A DNA stretch of 64,000 nt, from the NCBI GenBank assembly GCA_963721075.1, contig CAVRHV010000006.1, positions 434,001 through 498,000 of the forward strand, in the 5' to 3' direction. The notes below the pieces were generated by a model that did no database searches, was not told the origin of the DNA, and worked only from the letters and a program-made list of their open reading frames with translations. Positions within the stretch are counted from its first letter, which is position 1; each line of letters starts with the position of its first letter. The stretch is from DATFVA01 sp963721075. Lineage in GTDB: Bacteria > Bacteroidota > Ignavibacteria > Ignavibacteriales > Ignavibacteriaceae. The position numbers and the translations under genes were made by a program. Shown here one piece after another: positions 1 through 9,196 of the stretch.

Positions 1-452
1 GACATTGGTGCAAGATCTCCGCAGGCACCAACCGATCCCTTCTGGCATACAACAGGAGTTACTCCTTTATTAAGCATTTCAATTAGTGTAAGTGTAATTT
101 CAGGACGGCAGGCTGAATTACCGTGTGCGTGTACGTTAATTCTCCCTGCGATAGCACCCCTTACATATTCAATTGGTGCCGGATCACCAATACCCGCTGA
201 ATGATTATAAATTAGGAACTTCTGAAACTCTTTAACCTGATCATCATTAAATACAATTTCTGAAAACTCACCTATACCAGTGTTCGTTCCATACATTATC
301 TCACGTGCCTGAAGTTTTTCCTCCAGCATATTACGGCAGACTTTTATTTTTTCAAGCGAGCCGGAGTCAAGTTCTACTTTTTCATTAAACCGGGCTATTC
401 TAATAAGTTTTTCAATAGTCAGTCCGGAACCATTTAATACGATTGACATCAT
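1..452 (-). CDS. MIO-type aromatic amino acid ammonia-lyase (histidine/phenylalanine ammonia-lyase family), N-terminal part
   Basis: The gene is cut by the left window edge; about 150 N-terminal residues are visible. The family eliminates ammonia from an aromatic amino acid using the methylidene-imidazolone (MIO) electrophile formed from an Ala-Ser-Gly triad. Visible family marks are YGTNTGIG (about residues 54-61, containing the catalytic Tyr), the segment NHSAGIGDPAP (about 83-93), and GSVGACGDLAP (about 139-149), which holds the MIO triad. The triad here reads Ala-Cys-Gly instead of Ala-Ser-Gly. Two adjacent ATG codons are possible starts (452 or 449); the GGGAG just upstream fits the second slightly better. 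Substrate (His, Phe or Tyr; lyase or aminomutase) cannot be decided from this part. Confidence 0.85.
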   Translation of the reverse strand, partial: MMSIVLNGSGLTIEKLIRIARFNEKVELDSGSLEKIKVCRNMLEEKLQAREIMYGTNTGIGEFSEIVFNDDQVKEFQKFLIYNHSAGIGDPAPIEYVRGAIAGRINVHAHGNSACRPEITLTLIEMLNKGVTPVVCQKGSVGACGDLAPM

Positions 453-540
453 TTCTCCCAAAGATGTATAATAAGATGTTCACAAATTTAAGAATTAAGC
501 GTGAGAAATAGGAAGTAATGTCGGGTTATTAAAAAGAAAC

Positions 541-1806
541 CTAAACCCGGGAGAGCATTTTCTTTATTTTTTCTGAGTTCTCCCTGTTTGTTCTGTATTT
601 AATATGAATAGTTTCGTTATCATACTCAGTCGATAGAACTTCTGCCATAGTATGGATTTTAGCTGCTTTCCTTGATTCATGTAATCCCAGATCAACATTC
701 TCCTCAACATATGATGATTCTGTTATTTCGACCAGTTTATCCTTCAACTGTGATATATTAATGCCTCTCTGAGCTGATAGGATAATACTTTCAGAATACT
801 TGTTCCTGACGTATGAAATTCTGTTCCGGTCGGTCAAAGCATCAACTTTGTTGAATATCTTAATCTGGGTCTTTTTGTCGCTTCCGAGTTCTTTAAGTGT
901 CTGCTCAACAACGGAGATCTGATCTTCAAAATAAGGATGGGTTATATCGATAACGTGAAGAATAATATCAGCCTCTCTTACCTCGTTAAGAGTACTCTTA
1001 AAAGAAGCTACCAGATTTGGAGGGAGTTTCCGGATAAATCCTACAGTATCTGAAATAAGCAGTTTTTCTTTCTTACCGAAATCGAGAGTTCGGGTAGTTG
1101 AATCAAGTGTTGCAAAGAGCTTATTCTCTGCAAATACATCGGCGCTGGTCAGTAAATTAAACAACGTCGATTTACCGACATTAGTATATCCTACCAGTGT
1201 AATCCTTATCAGATCTTTTCTTTGCTGGCTCTGGGTTTCTCTCTGCTTTTCAATTTTTCTTAATTTCTCTTTAAGGTGACTTATCCTGTTGCGGATAATC
1301 CGTCGGTCAGTTTCTATCTGGGTTTCACCGGGACCTTTAGTACCAATGCCGCCATATTGTTTTGATAAGTGCGTCCACGCTCTGGTTAGTCTCGGAAGCA
1401 TATACTGAAGCTGAGCCAGTTCAACCTGTGTTTTCGCTTCATTGGTTTTTGCACGCGAAGCAAAAATATCCAGTATCAATCCGCTTCTGTCAATAATTTT
1501 TTTATCAACCAGCCGTTCAAGATTTCTAAGCTGTACAGGGGTCAGGTCATCATCGAAAATCACCAGATCAATTTCATTCTGTTCTACAAGAAAAGCCAGC
1601 TCTTCAGCTTTACCTTTGCCAATGTAGTATGCAGAATCCATTGCAGGACGATCCTGTATCAGCTTCATTATAGTTTCCGCACCGGCGGTCAGTGCAAGCT
1701 CTTCTAGTTCTGAAAGGTGTTCTTCGACGAGTTCCCTGCTGGTTTGTTTAGTATCCAGTGCAGCTAATATGGCTCTTTCGTTTGTCTTTACGGGTATATC
1801 TATCAT
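541..1806 (-). CDS. hflX: Ribosome-associated GTPase HflX
   Basis: HflX is a conserved GTPase that binds the 50S subunit and splits stalled or heat-damaged ribosomes. The 421-residue protein has the HflX N-terminal domain (about 10-195) with the diagnostic GGIGTKGPGETQIETDRR motif (about 152-169). The G domain follows: G1 GYTNVGKST (about 206-214), G3 DTVGF (about 253-257) and G4 NKVD (about 320). Length is normal and all GTP-binding motifs are intact. It reads in the same direction as the lyase gene and about 90 bp separate its stop from that gene's start. The BatA-like gene downstream is 148 bp away, so co-transcription is uncertain. Confidence 0.96.
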   Translation of the reverse strand: MIDIPVKTNERAILAALDTKQTSRELVEEHLSELEELALTAGAETIMKLIQDRPAMDSAYYIGKGKAEELAFLVEQNEIDLVIFDDDLTPVQLRNLERLVDKKIIDRSGLILDIFASRAKTNEAKTQVELAQLQYMLPRLTRAWTHLSKQYGGIGTKGPGETQIETDRRIIRNRISHLKEKLRKIEKQRETQSQQRKDLIRITLVGYTNVGKSTLFNLLTSADVFAENKLFATLDSTTRTLDFGKKEKLLISDTVGFIRKLPPNLVASFKSTLNEVREADIILHVIDITHPYFEDQISVVEQTLKELGSDKKTQIKIFNKVDALTDRNRISYVRNKYSESIILSAQRGINISQLKDKLVEITESSYVEENVDLGLHESRKAAKIHTMAEVLSTEYDNETIHIKYRTNRENSEKIKKMLSRV

Positions 1807-1954
1807 TCACATAATTTTTTCATCAACTGGACAATAAATAACTAAAATCAGTGCTAAATATCCAATGATTTATTGCATCCCTGCCTTCAGCTGAACTTTA
1901 AAGTTGATTTTTGGGTCATACATATAATAATCAGGGGTTCTGGTAGGGCTGTAA

Positions 1955-4057
1955 TCAAATATTTACAAGGTCTTTTTTTGCACTTCGGGAGATTGCCATT
2001 TCTACCATAGCGGTGATCAGTGCTGCAATCAGAAAGATCCTCCATAGTTCGGAACCGAATCTCGATTGCATAACTATCTGAGAGGGATTTTCATTCTGAG
2101 AAATAGGAATATACCTTCCCTTAAAGTGAATGTCGTCGAGATACTTCTCAAAGTCACTTCCGGTCAGGTATTTCATAACGGATTCTTTCGGGTCGGCATT
2201 GACCGCAACTTCGGCTATATCCTTCTGCCCTGAAAAAAACTTATAATTTCCTGTGATATTTGTCTTGTCGTAAGTGACGTAATTCAGACTGCCGGATTTT
2301 TCAAGGTTTATAAGATCTTCGGTTTTATCGGGCCGTTCTACTCTTACCTGCGGAACTGCCCCACCCGAAAGAGAAACTGTAACCGGCTGTCCTGCAAAGT
2401 AATCATTTTCAGGTTTATCTTTTGACGCGAGATAAAAAACTGATTTTAGCATTAAAGGAGCAAAAATGTTCTTCAAAGGAAAGTTACTCCAGCTCAGAAC
2501 GGGAGATGTATTTAATAACAATACCCTCCCTTTCCCGATCTTATAATCGCCCAGGAAAGATGAACCGTCAGTAAGCGTAATAATACTAATCCCCCTGCCC
2601 AGTGTGGAAAGCCTGTAATGGTAATAAATATCGGGCGACTGCAGTTTTTTACTTTTTGACGAAGCGAAAATATTTTGGAAGATCGGATGATCATATTCTA
2701 CTTTTTCAAAAGTGACAGCGTTATCCGTTTCATTCAGATTGCCGGCAGTCCCTTCGGGTACCGGGAGTCCCAGCACTGAGCATATCTTTGCAAAATCTGT
2801 AACAGACGAATTCCCGCCAGGTGCCAGTAACAGTCCGCCGCCGCTTTCAACATATGTCCTTAATCTGTCAATGTCAGATATATTTTTAGAGCCGTCAACA
2901 ATAACAACACCGAACTGTGAAAGATCGTATGAGGAGATCTGGTTTAAGTTTTTTTCAATTAACTTAACTGTGCCTGACTCCCCGGAAAGTCCGAGAGCCG
3001 TTTCAATAAACTTAACATCCGCCTCGTTATCATAGAAAATTGCAGCAGGGATTTTATCAGGGATAAAGAAATTAGTATATCTTTTATTATCCTGCAGAAT
3101 ATCATCATCTTCAAGTTCTGCAAGAGCGTCGATATATCCGCTTGATTTAGCCTCAGCCTCCATATTTATTGATTTCGATTCACCCGGGGACAGTGAAATG
3201 CTCTGCTGGGCGCTTCTTTTTCCTTCAATGAAAAGTGAAACCACTGCGTTGTCAGCCGGCTGTTCGGAATAATTTGTAACCGTAACCTTAAAGCTTACCG
3301 GCTTATCTTTTTCAAAAATCCGGGTATTAACTTCGAATTCATCAATGCCCAGGTTGAAGATATCCTTATCGGAAAAGTCAAAAGTATAAAGTTTTACTTT
3401 ATCATTCAGCAGTCGGCTTAAATCAGGCAGAGGACTCTCCTGTTCAAGTCTTCCTTTCTGGAAATCAGAAAGCAGGTAAATCTCTTTATTAAAATTTCGT
3501 GAATTATTTAATATCTCACCGGCTCTTATGATAGAATGATTTAATGTACCGCTTGAAAAAGAAATATCGGCATCTTTAACCTGTTTACGAAATTCGGAGA
3601 GATTCAAAGTCGGTTTTATCTCCCCATTTCCCTGGTCTGAAACCAGTACAAGGGCAGCTTCGTCTCCCTCCTGAAGGTTGTCCAGAAGACTAATGATCGT
3701 CTGTTTTGCCTGGTTAAAATATGAGCCATCTGAACCGACAGCTGACATACTAAAAGTATCATCAAGGATGAAGACCGCTGTAGTTTTTGCCGCCGATGTA
3801 GTTCCGCCGAGAGCGACGCCTTTTAGGGTCGGCCGTGCAAATGCTGTAACAACCAGCAGAATGATCAGGACTCTCAATGCAAGCAGCAGCCACTGCTTCA
3901 GCTTTAATTTCCTGATCTTATTTTTTTGAAGTTCTTTTAAAAAGGAAAGAGTACTGAATTCTATCTTCTTCAGCTTTCTCAGATTTAAAAGATGAATCAG
4001 TACGGGAATACTTGCAGCTAATAAGCCGAATAAAACTGCAGGGTTTAGAAATATCAT
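1955..4057 (-). CDS. BatA/VWA-domain membrane protein (aerotolerance-type N-terminus)
   Basis: This 700-residue inner-membrane protein has the N-terminal double-membrane-segment BatA domain (about 1-80; NPAVLFGLLAASIPVLIHLL then LKQWLLLALRVLIILLVV), a von Willebrand A-type domain beginning around FILDDTFSMS (about 95-105), a long extracytoplasmic beta-rich region, a glutamine-amidotransferase-like segment around GGGLLLAPGG, and a C-terminal membrane helix (about 670-690). The metal-site motif is D-x-T-x-S instead of the usual D-x-S-x-S, a conservative change. Proteins of this layout are common in Bacteroidota, usually near MoxR/DUF58 genes, and have no firmly established biochemical role. No MoxR or DUF58 partner is present in this window. 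Confidence 0.85.
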   Translation of the reverse strand: MIFLNPAVLFGLLAASIPVLIHLLNLRKLKKIEFSTLSFLKELQKNKIRKLKLKQWLLLALRVLIILLVVTAFARPTLKGVALGGTTSAAKTTAVFILDDTFSMSAVGSDGSYFNQAKQTIISLLDNLQEGDEAALVLVSDQGNGEIKPTLNLSEFRKQVKDADISFSSGTLNHSIIRAGEILNNSRNFNKEIYLLSDFQKGRLEQESPLPDLSRLLNDKVKLYTFDFSDKDIFNLGIDEFEVNTRIFEKDKPVSFKVTVTNYSEQPADNAVVSLFIEGKRSAQQSISLSPGESKSINMEAEAKSSGYIDALAELEDDDILQDNKRYTNFFIPDKIPAAIFYDNEADVKFIETALGLSGESGTVKLIEKNLNQISSYDLSQFGVVIVDGSKNISDIDRLRTYVESGGGLLLAPGGNSSVTDFAKICSVLGLPVPEGTAGNLNETDNAVTFEKVEYDHPIFQNIFASSKSKKLQSPDIYYHYRLSTLGRGISIITLTDGSSFLGDYKIGKGRVLLLNTSPVLSWSNFPLKNIFAPLMLKSVFYLASKDKPENDYFAGQPVTVSLSGGAVPQVRVERPDKTEDLINLEKSGSLNYVTYDKTNITGNYKFFSGQKDIAEVAVNADPKESVMKYLTGSDFEKYLDDIHFKGRYIPISQNENPSQIVMQSRFGSELWRIFLIAALITAMVEMAISRSAKKDLVNI

Positions 4058-4116
4058 TGTGAAAAAATAGTTTTGTAAACAACCAAATTCAACACAGCCC
4101 GGAGTGCATTATTTAT

Positions 4117-4143
4117 AAAAAAAGGGAACAGATACCTGTTCCC
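4117..4143 (-). terminator. Rho-independent terminator after aconitase
   Basis: On the minus strand a perfect 7-bp stem (GGGAACA / TGTTCCC, 6-nt loop) is followed directly by seven T residues. It begins about 25 bp downstream of the aconitase stop codon and separates that gene from the BatA-like gene. Confidence 0.85.
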
Positions 4144-4168
4144 TTAAAGTGTTAGTTAGAATATTAAC

Positions 4169-5379
4169 TTACTTATTCATCTGTGCAATAAGGTTCAGTG
4201 CACTTCCGGCCTTGAACCATTTGATCTGAGCTTCATTCATCGTATGGTTTAACATTATTTCATCACTGGAACCGTCCGCATGTTTAACAACCATTTTAAG
4301 CTGCTTTTCAGGGGCCAGATCCTTTAACCCAACAATACTAACTTTGTCATCCTCGCGGATCTTATCGTAATCGGCAGGATTTGCAAAGGTCAGGGGAAGC
4401 ATTCCCTGTTTCTTCAGGTTGGTCTCGTGAATCCTTGCGAAGCTTTTTACGATTATGGCTCTGCCCCCGAGGAACCTGGGCTCCATGGCAGCATGTTCAC
4501 GACTGGAACCTTCGCCGTAGTTTTCATCACCAACTACTACCCAGTTTACACCTTTGGCCTTGTATTCGCGTGCAACTTCAGGGACTGATTTGGTTTCACC
4601 CGTGAATGTATTCTTAACTTTCCCCGCATCACCTGTGAATGCATTGATAGCACCTATGAACATATTATTCGAGATATTGTCGAGGTGTCCCCTATATCTT
4701 AACCAGGGACCAGCCATAGAAATATGGTCTGTAGTGCATTTGCCTTTAGCTTTAAGAAGAACCGGAAGGTCTTCAAGATCTTTACCGTTCCAGGGTTCGA
4801 AAGGCTTTAAAAGCTGCAGGCGTTCACTGTCAGGTTCAACTTTTACCTGAACATCACCGCCGTCTTTTGAAGGTGGAATAAAACCTTTTTCGTCTTTATT
4901 GAATCCTCTTGGCGGCAATTCCTGTCCTACCGGAGGATCAAGTTTAACTTTTTCTCCTTTCTCGTTCTCGAGTTCATCTGTAAGAGGATTAAAAGTTAAT
5001 TTTCCCGCAATCGCAAGAGCAGTGGTAAGTTCGGGACTAGCAACGAACGCAAGTGTTTCAGGATTACCATCGTTTCTCTTAGCAAAATTTCTGTTAAAAG
5101 AAGTAACTATAGTATTCTTCTCACCGGTTTTAATATCCATTCTTTTCCACATTCCGATACAGGGTCCGCATGCGTTCGCTAAAATCAATCCTCCGAAATC
5201 TTCCAGCGTCTTCAGTTGTCCGTCTCTTTCGATCGTAGATCTTACCTGTTCAGAACCAGGAGTTATTGTGAACTGGGATTTTGTCTTCAGTCCTTTTTCC
5301 ATAGCCTGTTTTGCAATACTTGCGGATCTGTCGATATCCTCATAGCTTGAATTTGTACAGCTTCCGATAAGAGCAACGC
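4169..5379 (-). CDS. acnA: Aconitate hydratase, C-terminal part (frameshifted)
   Basis: This is the second part of a mitochondrial-type aconitase that interconverts citrate and isocitrate in the TCA cycle. Reading starts just after the frameshift near 5380 with VALIGSCTNSS, which holds the first [4Fe-4S] cysteine; ANACGPCIGMW holds the other two cluster cysteines. The swivel domain carries GDENYGEGSSREHAA. With the upstream part the total is about 753 residues, the normal family length. The internal ATG at 5302 gives only an artificial shorter reading frame. All cluster ligands are intact, so the enzyme would be functional if the frameshift is an assembly error. A strong terminator follows. 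Confidence 0.9.
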
Positions 5380-6431
5380 TATATCTTCTCAGGATAACCG
5401 TTCTCTTTAACTGCTTCCTTCATTTTGGAAATCGGCCAGGCTTTGTCTGGTGTAAATGGTCCGTTAAGATGCGGTTCCAGTTCGCTGAGATTGATTTCGA
5501 TAACCTGATCAAAGTATTTTTCCGGATCCTTCAGAACTTCTTCATCCGCAGTAAGAACATCTGCAAGACCTTCTGCCAAAGCTGTGACATCAGCACGGTC
5601 GGTAATGCGGAGATATGCTGCCATTTTTTCATCAAAAGGAAATACTGAAGTGGTGGCTCCGATTTCAGCACCCATGTTGCATATAGTTCCTTTTCCTGTA
5701 CAGGAGATGCTGGTTGTTCCTTCTCCAAAATATTCCACGATTGCGCCCGTTCCGCCTTTTACGGTAAGAATTCCGGCTAATTTGAGAATTATATCTTTAG
5801 CAGAAGCCCAGCCGTTCATTTTCCCTGTAAGCTTAACTCCAATCAGTTTCGGCCATTTAAGCTCCCATGGCATTCCCGCCATAACATCCACAGCATCAGC
5901 TCCTCCTACACCTATAGCGATCATTCCTAAACCGCCTGCGTTAGGAGTATGTGAATCTGTACCGATCATCATTCCACCCGGGAATGCATAATTTTCAAGG
6001 ATAACCTGGTGGATTATACCTGCACCTGGTTTCCAGAATCCGATTCCATATTTGCGGGAGACACTTTCAAGGAAATTATAAACTTCTTTGTTCTCCTCGG
6101 TAGCTCTCAGCAGATCATCTTTCGCCCCAACCTGGGCCTGAATGAGGTGATCGCAATGAACTGTTGAAGGAACTGCCGTTGTTTTTCTTCCGGCGGACAT
6201 AAACTGGAGAAGAGCCATCTGCGCTGTTGCATCCTGCATTGCCACACGATCGGGAGCAAGCTCAGCGTAGTCTTTTCCTCTTTTTATTTCACTCTTCGGA
6301 GTTTCCCATAAATGAGCATAAAGGATCTTCTCAGCATAGGTAAGCGGTCGGTTTAAAACCTTTCGGGCAGCTTCAATTTTGCCTCTGTAGTCCGAATAAA
6401 CTTTCTTGATCATTTCAATATTTGCAGCCAT
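5379..6431 (-). CDS. acnA: Aconitate hydratase, N-terminal part (ends at a frameshift)
   Basis: This holds the first 350 residues of a mitochondrial-type aconitase, with family motifs TVHCDHLIQAQ (about 91-101), GTDSHTPNAGG (about 158-168) and CTGKGTICNMGAEIGATTS. The frame ends at a TAG right after GYPEKI. Removing one base around 5380-5383 restores the expected K-I-S-V-A-L-I-G-S-C continuation into the downstream part, so this is a single-base insertion and not a natural two-subunit arrangement. The gene is divergent from the response regulator at 6583. Confidence 0.92.
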   Translation of the reverse strand: MAANIEMIKKVYSDYRGKIEAARKVLNRPLTYAEKILYAHLWETPKSEIKRGKDYAELAPDRVAMQDATAQMALLQFMSAGRKTTAVPSTVHCDHLIQAQVGAKDDLLRATEENKEVYNFLESVSRKYGIGFWKPGAGIIHQVILENYAFPGGMMIGTDSHTPNAGGLGMIAIGVGGADAVDVMAGMPWELKWPKLIGVKLTGKMNGWASAKDIILKLAGILTVKGGTGAIVEYFGEGTTSISCTGKGTICNMGAEIGATTSVFPFDEKMAAYLRITDRADVTALAEGLADVLTADEEVLKDPEKYFDQVIEINLSELEPHLNGPFTPDKAWPISKMKEAVKENGYPEKI

Positions 6432-6582
6432 GATATTAACCTTTAATTCAATTTAATTTATAATCAGTCAGTAAAAATACAAAAATCGTAGAAAATATAC
6501 TTGCCGTCAAAAGTGGCATAAAATTGGTAGCAGTAATCTTGTGAATTCTAGTTATTAACTAACCAAAATATCGGGAGACTAA

Positions 6583-7953
6583 TTGAAAAACGCTTCAATT
6601 CTAATAGTAGATGACGAAAAAAATTATCTGGAACTAATGAAATCCCTCCTGCAGGAAGAAGGGTATGAGTATGTAACCACCGAATCTGATCCTTTGAAGG
6701 TTGAGAGCATATTGAAGAATGAGCAAATTGACATCATTTTGCTGGATGTTTATATGCCGGGAATGAACGGACTTGAACTGCTGGAGAACCTGATTCCTCT
6801 TTATCCTCAGATACCTTTTATAATGATAACCGGTGTTGACGATCTGCAGATAGCATTAAAAGCTATTAAACTTGGAGCTTATGAATTCATAACAAAACCA
6901 CCTGAAATTGACAGATTGTCGTTGACAATTAAAAGAGCTCTGGAACAAAAACTCCTTGAGAGAGAGCGTGATACACTGAGAAAAGGAGTCGATAGATCAG
7001 AAGCAGCTAACGAGAAGTTCAGAGAGATTATCACAGAGTCGCCTGCGATTTTGAAGGTATTCGAATTAATAGAAATTTTCGCCCCTACGAATGAGACAGT
7101 TTTGATTACAGGCGAGACCGGTACAGGTAAAGATTTAATAGCAAGAAAGATCCATCAATTATCGCCCCGAAAAACCAAACCCCTCGTTACTGTTAATCTT
7201 GCTTCAATCTCTCCAACTCTTTTTGAGAGCGAGCTTTTCGGACACGAAAAAGGTTCTTTTACCGGTGCAACAAGTGAAAGGCTCGGCTATTTTGAAGCTG
7301 CAAACGGCGGAACAATTTTCCTGGATGAGATCGGAGAAATGCCGAAAGAGCTGCAGGGTAAACTGCTTCGTGCAATTCAGTACAGCGAAATATACAGGAT
7401 TGGAAGTACCAAGCCTCTGAAACTGGATATCAGGATAATTACAGCAACTAATAAAGATCTGCTCGAAGCGGTCAACAATAAGGAATTCAGAGCTGATTTG
7501 TATTACCGCCTCAACCGCGGATTTATTAAGCTTCCTCCCTTAAGAGAACGGGGTGAGGATATTATTCTCCTCTCAAAATATTTCCTTGATATGGGTAACA
7601 AAACATATAATAAAAAAGCAAAAGGATTTAGTGTTAAAGTTTTAAATAAACTTAAGAGTTATTCATTCCCGGGTAACATCAGGGAACTTGAAAATCTGGT
7701 GTTAAATGCGGTTGCTAAAACAAAGGATAATGAACTTATATCAGAAATCGATATACCCGACGGCTACAACAGAGAAGTGCAGTTTTTGCCTTCGGAAAAT
7801 AATCTTATTACCATAGATGATGCAGTAAGAAACCATATTCTTAATATAATGAAGCATACAGATGGTAATGTCCAGCGGGCCGCATTAATTCTTGGTGTAA
7901 GTGAAAGAACTCTTCAGAGAAGACTCCAGAAAATCAGGGAAAACGGTAGTTAA
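6583..7953 (+). CDS. Sigma-54-interacting response regulator (NtrC/PilR type)
   Basis: A 456-residue, three-domain transcription activator. The receiver domain (about 4-120) has the phospho-acceptor Asp55 in ILLDVYMPG. The AAA+ domain (about 150-385) has Walker A GETGTGKD (about 176-183), the sigma-54 contact loop GSFTGA (about 224-229, a common variant of GAFTGA) and Walker B TIFLDEIGE. A Fis-type helix-turn-helix lies at about 425-456 (GNVQRAALILGVSERTLQRR). Start is TTG at 6583, supported by GGGAG five bases upstream. It sits directly upstream of two pilin-like cassettes, the position PilR often holds relative to pilin genes. No partner histidine kinase is present in the window. Confidence 0.95.
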   Translation: MKNASILIVDDEKNYLELMKSLLQEEGYEYVTTESDPLKVESILKNEQIDIILLDVYMPGMNGLELLENLIPLYPQIPFIMITGVDDLQIALKAIKLGAYEFITKPPEIDRLSLTIKRALEQKLLERERDTLRKGVDRSEAANEKFREIITESPAILKVFELIEIFAPTNETVLITGETGTGKDLIARKIHQLSPRKTKPLVTVNLASISPTLFESELFGHEKGSFTGATSERLGYFEAANGGTIFLDEIGEMPKELQGKLLRAIQYSEIYRIGSTKPLKLDIRIITATNKDLLEAVNNKEFRADLYYRLNRGFIKLPPLRERGEDIILLSKYFLDMGNKTYNKKAKGFSVKVLNKLKSYSFPGNIRELENLVLNAVAKTKDNELISEIDIPDGYNREVQFLPSENNLITIDDAVRNHILNIMKHTDGNVQRAALILGVSERTLQRRLQKIRENGS

Positions 7954-8056
7954 TTCTGCCGGAATAAGTAAATTTTTCCTGTCCTCCGTCAAAAATGACA
8001 CAATAGGTGTCTTAACGCATAATTTTATCCATCCCGGGTGTAAGAAACAACATAAG

Positions 8057-8085
8057 ATTACAGGCATTGGATTTGAGGCTATAAT
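8057..8085 (+). promoter_or_regulatory. Putative promoter of the first pilin-like cassette
   Basis: A TATAAT hexamer (8080-8085) lies 17 bp downstream of ATTACA (8057-8062), a 4/6 match to TTGACA. The predicted start near 8092 lies about 20 bp upstream of the ATG at 8113. A ribosome-binding AGGAT occurs at 8099-8103. Confidence 0.4.
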
Positions 8086-8112
8086 TTAGTTTCCAAAAAG
8101 GATTTACGGACT

Positions 8113-8598
8113 ATGGCAAGTATACAATCAATGTTAGCTCTTGGAGCTCTTGTAATTTTTTCAATTATTTCCCTGCTCTTCAATTCAAGTGTACTCCAAA
8201 ATTCAACTCTCGAGCTTGAAGACAAAGTCTATCTTACGGCATTTTCTCTTGCTGATGATCTGATTGAAGAGATGAAGCAGAAAGCTTTCGATGAAAAGAC
8301 CATCGACTTTCAGGCTATTAAGGCATCCCAGTTAACCCCGGAAGGTTCCTTTGATGACGGAGAAATATGGCCTAATTATGATGATATAGACGACTACAAT
8401 GTCTACGACCACGATATTAACGATGTCCCCATCGCTGAAGGATATAATGTTAAATGTCACGTGGAATACTGTGATGCAAATGGAACTCATTCTGGCATTC
8501 AGACATACTATAAAAAAGTCACTATTACAGTTTCCAGCAAATATTTGAGAGATAATTTTCAGATGTATTTCATTTTTTCACTTCATTCAAAGAATTAG
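8113..8598 (+). CDS. PilV-like minor pilin/pseudopilin, cassette copy 1
   Basis: A 161-residue protein with an N-terminal hydrophobic helix (residues 4-23, IQSMLALGALVIFSIISLLF) and a soluble remainder. It shares architecture and sequence with the protein at 10453 (both contain NKVYLTAFSLADD- or DKVYLTAFSLADD-like segments and a paired YYKKVTVTV/ITV motif). There is no charged leader or G-F-x-x-x-E prepilin site, so processing by a prepilin peptidase is not evident; the anchor may stay uncleaved. First gene of a three-gene cassette in PilV-PilW-PilX order; the family is inferred from architecture and gene order. Confidence 0.65.
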   Translation: MASIQSMLALGALVIFSIISLLFNSSVLQNSTLELEDKVYLTAFSLADDLIEEMKQKAFDEKTIDFQAIKASQLTPEGSFDDGEIWPNYDDIDDYNVYDHDINDVPIAEGYNVKCHVEYCDANGTHSGIQTYYKKVTITVSSKYLRDNFQMYFIFSLHSKN

Positions 8599-8610
8599 GA
8601 AAAGTCATTT

Positions 8611-9195
8611 ATGAATACGATAATGGATCTTTTAGGTTCTACCATAATCGGGGGGATGCTCCTCCTGCTGGTATTAAAGCTGAACCTGTTTATGTCGGAA
8701 TCCAGCTATTCATCGGATACAGAGCTGAGGCTGCAGCAGAATACCAAGACCCTTGCCGAAATAATGAATTCGGACTTCAGAAAAATAGGTTATAAGGTCG
8801 GTACTACCCCTATACTTACCGCTCAGCAGGAAAGATTTAAATTTGTCGGAGACCTGGAAAGACCAGGGACAAGCGGACACGGAATAATTGATACTGTTGA
8901 GTATTTCCTTGAGGATTCATCCTATTCATCAGGAACTACCAATCTGCACGATAAGATCCTTGTAAGGGTGTTAAATAATAAAGATACAATAGATGGCCCC
9001 TCGCTCGGACTGGTAAAAATGCAGTTCACTTACCTCGACAGTGTTTCTAATCCTACAGCAGATCTGACAAAGATTAAATATATAAAAACCGAGATGTGGG
9101 TACAGCCCACCGAAGCAAGAAATAATTTTATAACCGGTATTGCCGATTCCACTTTTACATACTGGGAATTTACAATTTATCCGAGGAATATATAA
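8611..9195 (+). CDS. PilW-like minor pilin, cassette copy 1
   Basis: A 194-residue protein with an N-terminal helix (about 9-28) followed by LRLQQNTKTLAEIMNSDFR and KIGY, which resemble the QQN...L..DLR.AGY block typical of PilW/PulJ-type minor pilins. A beta-rich globular part ends in FTYWEFTIYPRNI, which is nearly repeated at the end of the paralogue at 10944 (FTYWEMTINPRNI). AGGAAA lies upstream of the ATG. The gene sits 12 bp after the PilV-like gene, and the next gene starts 1 bp after its stop, so the three are surely one transcript. Confidence 0.7.
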   Translation: MNTIMDLLGSTIIGGMLLLLVLKLNLFMSESSYSSDTELRLQQNTKTLAEIMNSDFRKIGYKVGTTPILTAQQERFKFVGDLERPGTSGHGIIDTVEYFLEDSSYSSGTTNLHDKILVRVLNNKDTIDGPSLGLVKMQFTYLDSVSNPTADLTKIKYIKTEMWVQPTEARNNFITGIADSTFTYWEFTIYPRNI

Positions 9196-9196
9196 T

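Noticed and set aside
4381..5345. Plus-strand frames opposite aconitase.
   Set aside because: They lie antisense to a strongly conserved gene and show no family features.
5379..5384. Programmed ribosomal frameshift in aconitase.
   Set aside because: No slippery heptamer or stimulatory structure is seen, and several unrelated genes in the window have similar one-base breaks.
6514..6528. TGGCAT...TGGT upstream of the response regulator, similar to a -24/-12 element.
   Set aside because: GG-N10 spacing is right, but the essential -12 GC is GT.
7997..8011. GACAC-aatag-GTGTC inverted repeat upstream of the pilin cassette.
   Set aside because: Only 5-bp arms; expected by chance in this much sequence.
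8006..8018. Possible sigma-54 promoter before the pilin cassette (GG...GC).
   Set aside because: The spacing between GG and GC is 9 bp, not the required 10, and the flanking TGGCAC/TTGCW bases do not match.
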